A stretch of 64,000 nt of DNA, taken from contig JAZAYU010000081.1 in the NCBI GenBank assembly GCA_038501625.1, positions 2,046,001-2,110,000 of the forward strand. The letters run 5' to 3'. Under the pieces are notes generated by a model, which was not told the origin of the DNA, ran no database searches, and was given only the letters and a program-made list of their open reading frames with translations. The position numbers and the translations under genes were made by a program. Origin of the DNA: Corbicula japonica (taxonomy: Eukaryota; Mollusca; Bivalvia; Venerida; Cyrenidae). Each line of letters opens with the position of its first letter. The first letter of the stretch is position 1. This document shows positions 42,001 through 54,000 of the stretch, piece after piece.

Positions 42001-45000
42001 TAGCATGCATGTAAAGTTTAGGCTAGATATGCAAACTCTTTTGAATTTACCATGTCAGATTAACCCTTACCTCAATAGACACACCTTTATGCAATGGAAA
42101 ACAGTGTAGATCCAGATCAGCCGGCACATACATGCCGTCTGATCAGGATCTGTACTGTTTCCTTTTTGATTTGTTAGGCTATTTCTGAAAAAAAAAATGC
42201 AACCAGTGCAGATCCTGATCAGATGGTATAGATGTGCCAGCTGATCTGGATCTACACTGGTCACACATGCTTAAAAAATGTGTATATATGGAGGAAGGCT
42301 TAAAATAGATTAAAAAAATGTGAAAACATCCGAACATGACAGATAATCAAAATATTGCAGGCTTGGTCTGAACTAACCCTTTCATGTGCAGTCATGCATT
42401 TAAAGGGTGTAATATGTAACTGTTACAAATCTGATTCAATGTACAGGATGACTTTTACAGCCACCAAATGGCACATAAAATGATGCTGCGAAATTTAAGA
42501 CTTAAGTTTTCCAAATTTTCCACAATTTTCATAATATCTATAAAAAATTCAAGTTATTAAAAAAGTTGTTGTTAACTCATCAGGTTCAAGGGTAGCCGTG
42601 AGATTTTCCCCGATAGTAAACACGAGATCATTGCTGAGGGCAACTCTTACACCCTGATAATCAAGGAAGTGTTTGGGGAGGACCAGGATGAATATCTCTG
42701 CCGTGCCACTAATGCTGGAGGTTCAAAAACCAGCAGAGCTGACCTGGAAATTAGCTGTAAGGAATTTTATTTGTTCTCAATACATAGATAACTCAAGGGG
42801 ATATTGCTTATTTCCAATGTGCAACCAGTGTAGATTCAGGTCAGTTAGCTCATCTGTGTGCCATCTAATCAGGATCTACACTGTTCACTTTTAGAGTCAC
42901 AAGATAGATCCAGATCAGTCTGCACAAATGTATGATAAAAGGCATCTCCCAGAAGTGAAGGGTTAATCTAGCTCATTACCACACCTAATCTTAATATCGC
43001 ATTTAACTGAAGTTTAAGACGTAAACAGAGTAAAATAATTCCAAAACTTTCCTGAATTTTATGTTTTAACCAAAGTTTAACTTTCTAACTTTTTATCCAC
43101 AGCGCCACCTAAGATAAATGTTCCACCAAGATTCCAGAATGTCTCGGCCTATGAGAAGGGCGAGGAAATCGTCTTCAAGATTCCATTCACTGGAAACCCC
43201 AAACCTACTATCAAGTGGATACGAGACGGCAAGGAGATCTCTGGACACCGATATCATATTGACGTCTCTGACCGTCACGCTTTCTTGACAATTAAGGGAG
43301 CAGTCAAAGAGGATGATGGGCCATGGCGACTTCAGCTTGACAATGATCTCGGCACAGACTCTGCTATTATCAAAATACAGATTAATGGTGTGTACACATT
43401 TTATACAGTGTGTTAGATTTCAAACAAGATTCCTTTCAGGTGATAAATGGTATTACATGACTGGATATTGTTAACTTTTACTCATTGGATATGGCTATTA
43501 TTCAGGGGCAAACATAGACCAAGATCAGCCAACACATTTCGATCAGGATCTAGATTCTAAACTATTTACTTTTTTATTCCATAGGTTATTCTGACCATGA
43601 AGAGAACAGTGTAGATCCTGTTCAGTCACAGATGTGCTGGCTGATCAGGATCTACACTGTTTGCACAGTGATAAAAACTCCCGGTCGTATAATGTTAAGA
43701 ACTGTATTGGTAAACAACTCTTTTTTCATTGAATATGTTTTAAATGGATGATTTGTTAGTCAGACTTTACATTCGGTAGGGATGGCAACGAATAGCAAAA
43801 TTGGCATTCGAATATTCGGTTGTGAAAGTATTTGAATATTCGATAGTTATTATGTTTATTTGCGATCTCTTTGAACATAGTATCATGGAGTTCATTGTAC
43901 AAGTCAGTAAACAGGCACTTCCGGTTGTATAACGGCATTCCAATTAGAAATAACGCTCAAAGTTGTCATCAGGTCAAGCTAAAATTAGGACAAAATCTCA
44001 TTTTCTAACATTTAATGTTCATGTGATGTCCGCTTGCAGATTAATTACATGAAGTTACTATAAAAGAGGTCAGTCCACTTTCGTTTTCCTTGTAAACGTG
44101 TTTTTCCAGGACAGAGTAATTTTATGGTAATATCGTTGTTGTCACGGTCTTAACGCCGATCGTCTAAATATTACACACATTGTTTATCATTTTAATTTTA
44201 TATTAATTATTTCATATCATTACTTCTTACGTAAGCTCTATGGTGTGATATAGGTTTCTTCCTGGTTTCAACAGCAATTGACTCAAGTTTGAGTTTGCAT
44301 GTGACTGCAATAGCAGTCGTGATTGGATGCGCGTGATAGCGATTATGCTAATTATCTTTATTATGAAAATCTTATGAATCGGCTTATTTTTGCTTCATCC
44401 AATGAAAATTGTTTTCTATTTTAATTAAAATATGCACGCGCGTTATTCATTTCACACCCTTGTGCAGAATTCTTTATGAAATGCCGATCGGTATTGTTCT
44501 CCAGAATCACCGATAATTGATGTTAACGGGTCACTCAAACTGCCAAATGCTGTTTATTGGGGGCCAATAAATTGACTATGACACATTTTATAATAACACC
44601 AGGTGTTCTGTTAATTGCACATCGAATTTAGCATGTTTAGTGTCGAAACAAAAAGTTCTTGCACGAAATAATTCAAATTTATTTGATTTTCTTTATATTT
44701 CGTTTCACAAAATTTAATATTCGAATATTAAAAAAGTATTCGAATGTCCCGTCGGCATTCGAATATTCGTTGCCATCCCTAATATTCGGTCATGTAAATA
44801 AACTTACATCTCAAAGATCCTGAAATATTGAACATAAAATTGTGAATTTGGAAGTTTTTGGAATTAACACTAATGTGAAGGTAAACTAGAGCTATGAGTA
44901 GGGTAAAAAAATTAAGATTGTAGACCAGTAGATGGTAGATTTAACCCTTTCCTCCACAGATACACCTTAATCGCGAGGGCGAACAGAGATGTGCTGGCTG

Positions 45001-48000
45001 ATCTGGATCTTCACTGGTCGCACATGCGTAAAAAGGCGTATATATGGAGTAATGGGTTAAGAAAGACAAGCCTTCTACATGTTAATTACATGTTAAGAAT
45101 TCATGAATACACTCTAGATGTATAAAGTTGCTCAGTATTGTAATAGCTGTCATATTTCTGTGACTTACAGACCGGCCAGATGCACCTAGATTCCCGACAG
45201 TGGAGAACATCAGCGATGAATCCTGCACACTGGTATGGAAAGCCCCGCTTAGCGATGGTGGCAGCTTCATCACGGAGTACCTGATTGAGAAACTTGAACT
45301 TCCATCATCTGCCTGGACTAGAGTGGGAACTCAGAGGTATATACTAGCATTTATTTGCTTAGCTTTAATAATACAGTAAAAACACTTGTTAAAACCACTC
45401 TGAAATTAAGACTACCTCGATAATAGGACAACAACTTCAGTGTCCCCTTTCACAGTTTTGCACTTTTTTCCACCCCGAAATAAAGACTACCTCACTATTC
45501 TGACCACTTTTGTCCAGTCCCAGGTGGTCTTAATAGAAAGGTGTTGCCGTAAAGGAGCATTACTGTTGAATTTCCTTTATTTCACGAGTTTCCAGATTTT
45601 ATAATGAATAGTTTGATTAGGTTTTGTGCCTCTGAGTAGACATTCTGCAGCCATCCATCTTTTCAAAGGTCTCTCTGATTTAAAAATCCCACAATAGAAG
45701 ACAGAAGATAGAAAATCAATTAGCCAACTTTTGCTACTTAATGATAATAATTTATCATATAAAAATAAAAATATAGCATCTGCTAATTTGAAGCCAACTT
45801 TTCCAGTGTTGATTAAAGGTCTGGTATTCTTGAAAGTGTACATTTACAAGGTCTTCCATGTTTTTCAACATTTTCCTATTTCAGAAGTGGGCAAAGCCAA
45901 ATTTTTTTATCCCTAAATTAAAGCTGTTAGCTAAACTTATGTCAAATTTGCAACCAGTGACCTTTGATCAGCCTGGGCATCAGAGCATACTGATCAGATT
46001 CTAAATATGTGCATTTCTGTAAAAAAAAAAGTGAAATACCACTGATGAAAATTAATGGACAGGTCCACATGCCCAGCAGTGAGAATCTATTTCACAATTT
46101 CCATTTCATTTACCGTAATCACTCATGTATACATCACATCCAAGAAAACGTCTCATCCAGATTATGAGCATGAAATTTGAAGAAAAATTCCATAAACTTC
46201 TGATTCTGTGATGAACCTACTTCCAATTTTTCCCTCAGACTGACAGTACAAAGTGTAACTGGTCTATCACCTGGCAAGCAATACCAGTTCAGGGTTTATG
46301 CCGAGAACTTCTATGGTCGCAGTGACCCCAGTGAACCAACAAAACCAATCACCACAGAGCAGGGCCCAGAAGGAAAGAGGGGCAGATTGGGTATGTATTT
46401 ATGGTTTCAAAATCTTCAGCAATTCTTATGCCATTTGGTAAGGGCCCAAGATCATAAAACTTAGATTGGAGACCAGTCTCAAGCATCTTATTGGCTGAAA
46501 TGGCAACCAGTTGCAATTTCAGCCAATCAGGTGCTTGAGATTTGAGACTGGTCTCCAGATTTAGTTGCATGTTCTAGGTACAGGCATTGACATTATTGGA
46601 GACAAGGGATGGATCTTAGCAATCTGAAATCAAGCATAGCATTAGAATGGACTAATGCTGATAGCGGAAACTAGTCTCTGTCACAGTTCTAGAAATCATA
46701 ACCCTCTTTATTTATATACAGTTATAATAGTTTGGCATATAAGTGATGGTTTACATCAAAGCCGAGTCATTTAATGTTTGCATTTGTCATTTTGTTTCAT
46801 ATTTTATGAGTTTAACTGTTTTTTAGTATTTTCAATTTTGAGGTGCCTTCTATTTTATAAATATACTTTTTATGAGGATTTATGGGAGGGTTGAAGGTTT
46901 TCTCGCTGGATGATGACTTAGAGTTAAAATAATACTATTTCAGATGAATTTGGCCAAAGAAAACGCGGACATTATGATGGACCAAAGATTAATGATTACG
47001 ACAAATTCTGTAAGTATGCTGCTGATATTTCTAGTCATCATACTGTTAAAAAAACAGTTATGGTTCTTAAACTGGTATTATCACAATTATCTTCAAGAAC
47101 TGTCTGCTTAATTTCAATTACTTGTCTTGTCATGTATATGGAAATTGTTCCCTTGCAAACATTTGTCTATTACTGAAAACTTCACATTAAACATTATCGA
47201 TTATTTCAGTGAGAATTCAATCCTTATTATTTTGCTTAAACTTTTCAGTGCTTTCAGACTTTTTCCCCCATACATAGCATAAGGGGCAACTAACTTTTAA
47301 TAGTTGTTGGTAAATCAGGATAACTCAGCTTTTCCAATTGATCGTCTGCTATAGCAAGCGCATATTTTTATTATGTCTTTTGATATTTCATTGAAAAGTA
47401 TACATCATCTATAAAACTTAGTGTGTCTTGCACAATTTGATGACATCATTTTTGAAGTATTATGTAAACATAGTACACATTCACTGTTCATTAACTACTT
47501 CAGACTATGATTTATGGAAGAAGTATGTACCACAACCAGTGGAGATCAAAACGGACAGTGTCTATGACTATTACGACATTCTGGAAGAACTTGGAAGGTA
47601 AGTTAGGAATATATTTCCCAGGTTTTATGTAAAATTCACAAGTTCCATCAATTCTTAAATACAAGCTAAATTATGTATTACAATAATAGTTACATATGTT
47701 ATTACTTTAAACAATGATACAAAACCTAGATTAGGAAAGAAAAATTGCAATTACCTTGAGATCACAAATATTTTAAAATATAAAGTACTTGGATACCATC
47801 ATCTTTCAAATACAGGCTGGATTCTATACCTCAACTCTTGGATCAAAATATTAAAGCTACTGAGACAGTTGATAAAAGTGTAATCTATCTTTTAGATAAA
47901 CTTACATTCTTTTTCCTGATTCTATACATGCCATTACTGTATTAATCAATTTCTTTTGTTTTTGACCAGTCATTCATCTGTTTGATTATAAAAGCTGTCA

Positions 48001-51000
48001 GCCAATTTCATTCAGTTATTGATGGCACTGCCTAATTATATGCATTTCCCGCCACTAAAATGTCTTATATTTCTTGCAGTGGTGCATTTGGTGTAGTGCA
48101 TCGCTGCATAGAGAAAGCCACTGGCCGAGTGTTTGTTGCCAAGTTCATTAACACACCATACCCCCTAGACAAACACACCGTTAAGAATGAAATTAACATC
48201 ATGAATCAACTCCATCACCCGAAACTGCTCAATCTGAAAGATGCTTTTGAGGACAAGGATGAAATGGTGCTCATTCTAGAATTGTAAGTATCATTATTGA
48301 TCTCTTTTGTATACTTTTTTATATGCTATTTTTGTTTACTTTCCGTTAATCCTTTACTCCATAGATATGCCTTTATCACCTGGGCAAACAGTGTAGATCC
48401 AGATCAGTCTGTACTTCTGTGCCATCTGATCAGAATCTACACAGTTTGCTTCAAGATTCATTTCTGACCATGATGCAAGCAGTGCAGATCCAGAGCAGAT
48501 GACACAGATGTGCTGGCTGATCTGGATCTACACTGGTCGGACACACAAAAAATGCATGTATATAGATGATAGGGTTAAGTTAGATAACAGTTGCAAATAC
48601 ATGTATAATTATCACATTGATTTTTTTGGCTCTTAAATATCATCAAAAAAATCTAAAGTTGCACAAGGTTCTATACTACAAGATGATTAAATTATTTTAA
48701 TTATTAATCCTACTGTGGATGCACATAATATTTGTGGGCCAAATAACATTAATGGTTTTCATTGAGACACCATTTTTATGGGTACTTAAATTGTAAATCT
48801 TACTTTTCTAAACTTATGTTTGAGTGAAATTTTTTATTTTTTGATGGTGTCTTGGGCAGATTGATCAAGGAATTGAAAACAAATGCTTTTCTACAATTGA
48901 GGTAAAAAATAATGCATTTTTTTTATTGTTTATTCCAGCCTGTCTGGTGGCGAGTTGTTTGACAGGATTGCAGCAGAAGACTACAAGATGTCCGAAGCAG
49001 AAGTGATACATTACATGACACAAGTCTGCCACGGCCTCCAACACATGCATGAAAACAGCATCGTTCATCTTGACATTAAGGTATGGTAGCAGATGTGATC
49101 CAGATCTATCTCAGACACACTGAGAAGTCTTAAGACCAATTAACCCTTGCCTCCATATATACGCCATCTGTGACCACTGTTGATCCAGATCAGCTAGCAC
49201 ATCTGTGAAGTCTGATCAGGATCTGCACTGGTCACATTTTGGTCAGAGATAACCTAACAAATCAAAAAATGAATAGTTTAGATCCTGATCAGATGTGCCA
49301 GCTAATCTGGATCTAAACTGTTTGCCCTCACAATTAAGGTTTATCTATAGATGAAAGGGTTAAGGGAGACCTATAATCAGCATCTCAAGTGGATGCCATG
49401 ATTTTATTCCACTGTAAGGATGATTGCAAGGAGTTCTGTTTGAACAACTTTCCAAATCAAAGTGGGTTTTTTTTATTATTCTGTACATAATATTTCATCA
49501 TTTTTGAAATAAAAATACATTTACAGGGCTTAGTGAGATGCAGCAAACAAAATACATGTACTCAGTATAAATATTTCTGCAAAGATTTTGTGAAATTCTA
49601 TACCAGATTGATAGATACTTGTTGAGGGTGGAACAGTTGTCTCTAACCTATCTAAAAGTACCACAATTATTCTAATTATGCTTGAAACACCCTTAGTTTT
49701 AAAGAAGTTAAAACTTAACAGACTCAGTAAAATTGTGTTTAAGATTTATTATTATTATCAAAATGAATCATTTTAATATGTACCATGTATATTGCACATT
49801 TTAAACATTTCAGCCTGAAAATGTGATGTGTGAAACAAGGAAGAGTAACAATGTAAAACTGATAGACTTTGGTTTGGCTACAAAGTTAAATCCTGATGAA
49901 ATCGTGAAAGTAACTACAGCAACTGCAGAGTTTGCCGCACCCGAAATTGTTGACCATGAACCTGTGGGCTTCTACACGGACATGTGGGCTGTTGGGGTTC
50001 TCGCTTATGTACTGTAAGTACGGATTAACCTAAATCTCCATGGGATATGGTTCATCAACAAATATAGATCTGGATCTGATTGCACATCTTAATTTAGTAA
50101 ATGTATTTACATTTTTGTGTACAAAAATTGATGATGGTCACCATTAAAAAAGGTTGCTTCCAAAAGCATTAAATGAGCAACCTCATACAGCTGTAAGTTA
50201 GTTACTTTGTGGTCAAATTTATAACATTCTGTAACTGATGTGAAGGTCTGCAATTATGTATATTTCAAATTGTCTGGAGTTCCCCTTTCAGTAAGATAAA
50301 GTGAATTAAACAAATGGTTAATACATCAGTACACAGTTTTTTTTAAATTCTATTTGCAATGTGAACTTTTTGTGTCATAGAGAAATTATCTATATTTATT
50401 CAATTTAAACTTCTTGGTTTTGTATTTAGGCTCAGTGGATTATTCCCCTTTGTTCTTCATTTAACTTCTAGGATTTGTATTTAGGCTCAGTAGATTGTAT
50501 CCCTTTGTTCTTCATTTAACTTCTTGGTTTTGTATTTAGGCTCAGTGGATTATCCCCCTTTGCTGGCGAAAATGATTTAGAGACCCTGGAGAATGTGAGA
50601 ACGGGAGACTGGGATTTCGATTCCGATGCCTTCGCTAATGTTTCGGATGAAGGCAAGGACTTCATCAGAAAACTCATGGTAAAACAACCCCAGTAAGTAA
50701 TCACTTTTATACTTTTCTACTACAGTAAAACCCCTCATTATGGACTCTCGATATTACAGGCACACCGGTATTATGGGCAATGTTTTAAAGAACAGACATG
50801 TTTTCTTCTTCTTGATTTAAACCCTCAATTAAAGACAACCCGCTATTAAGGACATTTTCCATTAGTCCCTTAGGTGTCCGTTATAGAGGGGTTTCACTGT
50901 ACTATGCAATCATTAATAATCGTAGTATGCTATTTTAATAAATATGTGGGCAGGCTGATCTACAAATTATAAACCACCATGAAATAAAAAATGGAACATG

Positions 51001-54000
51001 AATGTAGTTTATAAAATTAAGATTTATGAATATAAAAACCCATGAAAATGCCGTCTAACAGAAACCATAATTAATAAATATTTCATGCCCTAGAATAAAA
51101 GTGAATCCACAGTGTAATAGACTAGTCACTAGTCTCCCACTGAGTTAACATATGTATTGAACTCAACTTGATATAAATTAGGCTAGTCCATCCATAGTTC
51201 ATAGGGGTCTTTTACAGAAATGTATTAACTCAATAAATCCGAGTAGGGAATAGTGCACACTCAATCAGTTCTGGTCAATGTGACCGATGTGTTGAATTTT
51301 GTTCTTAGCACCGAGGAAATAACATTAATTCAAAATTGAAAGAGATAAATTAAAGACTAATTTTTCTTATTATTCAGTTTATTTGCATTTAAATTTATAA
51401 TGCCTGTTTGTTAAGGCTGTAAAAACATTAAATGTTTTGGGAATTTATCAATGTTTTCAATGACAATCTCAAAGTAATTTTGTTTGGTTTTCAAGAAAGC
51501 GATGTTTTTTTTATCTGATATCAGTATACCTTGTTTAGACTGTTTCCTTAAAAAAATTGTTGAATGTTAAACAAAGGTTTATTGTGTGTTAAAGGTCGCG
51601 TATGACTGTGCATCAAGCATTGGAACATGCGTGGTTAAAGGGAGATCACTCCAGCAGAACGCATAGAATTCCATCAAGTAGATACGACAAAATTCGAGCC
51701 AGAATTAGAGCTAGATATGTAAGTAGTAATTGGGTTATGCCTACATTCATGATACTAGCTGGAGCAGATGACTTAACCATTTCCTCCATATATAAGCCTT
51801 TTTACGCATGTGCGACAAGTGTAGATCCAGATCAGCTGGCCCATCCGTGCCGTCTGATCAGGACCTGCACTAGGCACATTTTGGTCAGAAATAACCTAAT
51901 GAATAAAAAAGCCAACAGTTTAGATCCTGATCAAATGGCACAGATGTGCCGGCTGATATGGATCTAAACTGTTCGCCCTCACAATAAAGGTATATCTATG
52001 GAGGAAAGGGTTAACCTGAATAAGCTAATGACAGATTTGGGGGAAATTATGTCTTACTTTGCAGTGCCATTCAGTAAATGTTTAAAACATCAAATACTAT
52101 TACACAGTTTGGTGATAGAATGTGATATAAACAGATTTATAACATACTGCTTGTATATTATTGTTTTCTTCAAAGTATTAAGTAAAAAACCTAAACACTA
52201 AGGATGACGGGGATTTTTTTAATTTAATGTAATCAGATATTTGAAATAAAATGTTCATAAACTTTTTTTGAGATGGGTTTGGGCGAGGGATGAGGCAAAT
52301 CTCCTAGTACTTTTTCAAAACCCATTTTAGGACAGTAAAACTGTTAATGTTCTTTTAAAGAATTATTGTTGTAAGGATAGTCTAGATGTTAATTATATTT
52401 TATTGATTTATTTTACAGGCTGATTGGCCAATTCCGGAAACAGCTATTGGCCGACTTGCATGCTACAGCTCTTTAAGGAAAAATAAACCGAAGGAGTATT
52501 CTATATATGATGCCTATTTCGGTATGTATAATGATGAAAAATATTAAAGAAAAGAAAAGTGATGAAGCAAGTTTTAAAGATTTTAATAGTAATACTAGGT
52601 GGTTGATATTGTAACCAAGACTTTTATGTTGATAGCTAAAATTTCTAAAATCTTTACTGGTACCTTTGGAGCAAGGTTTATCTCTTATTGTATGATTCCA
52701 TGAAATTTAATGACAAATTTTATGTTGTACTCGTATGATCAAATTTTATGTTTTATAATCAATGTTTTCGTTTTATAAGTAAATATTGTGCAGTACTTGT
52801 ATGAGTAAATTTTATGTTGTATAAGTAAATGTTGTGCCATATAAGTAAATGTTGTGCTGTGTAAGTAAATGTTGTGTTGAATAAGGAAATGTTGTGTTAA
52901 ATAAGTAAATGTTGTTCTGTATAAATAGATTTTGTGTGGTATATGTAGATGTGTTGTGTAAGTTCTCGGAATATGTTGTATCTGTCCATTTCAGATCGTC
53001 GTGAAGCCATTCCTAGATTCATTCGTAAACCTCGCACCTGCGCAGTCACAGAGGGACAGAGTGGCAAGTTTGACTGTAAAATCATCGCTGCTTCACCACC
53101 CATTGTCACCTGGTTAGTATTACCTCAGCGTTCATAATTGTGGTTACCGTATTGCGTGCATCACAGGAAAAAGCGCTTCCAGCAACTGACTCTGAGTCTT
53201 CGGAAATTACTTCATGAATTTGAGCAGACAACATTGTTTAATATGTATTCTGGTTAAAAAATAACATTATATAGTCAAAAAAACACAGATATCCGTAATT
53301 AGAAAATAAAAGATAAATGTATGTTCTTTCCAAATATATTAATAACTAAAATGTCAACGAATATCACAGAAAACACCTTTCCCTGCAACGTGTCCCATTT
53401 TTACATCAGACCTGCTTCTTTTGTATAACCTCAAATATAACGGTTGAACTTGAATTTACAATGTTTATTATTTCAATGTTCTTTGATAAAAAGTGACTTA
53501 GATCTATCTATATACACTGTCATATGTATTCTTTCAATGTTAGTTTTACTCAAATTTTAATCGTGTAATGTTTTAGATGTAGATCTCTACTTCCATAATT
53601 AATACATAGCTTACACTATCATACATGTATGTAACACCTGTTATTGTGTGTTTTCCAGGTACTTTGACAATACACAGCTTACACAGAGTGTTAAACATAT
53701 GCAGAAATACCGCGGTAAGGAGTATGAACTGAAAATTAGTCGCGTCAAATTGGAAGATAAGGGAGAGTATATTGTGAAGGCCGAGAACTCATTCGGACAG
53801 AGGGAAGAAGTTGGAATACTCAAGGTCGAGGGTAAGTCAGAAAGAGTTTAACATGTTACATGTATGTTTTAAATTTTAGTAACTGACAAGAGTTTTGAAT
53901 TGGAAGCAGTCCATTCATAGTTAGAATAGTTTAGACCATGACCCATACCAAGTAGATGCACAGATGTGACTAAATTAATAAACAGTACAGTACAGTTTGT

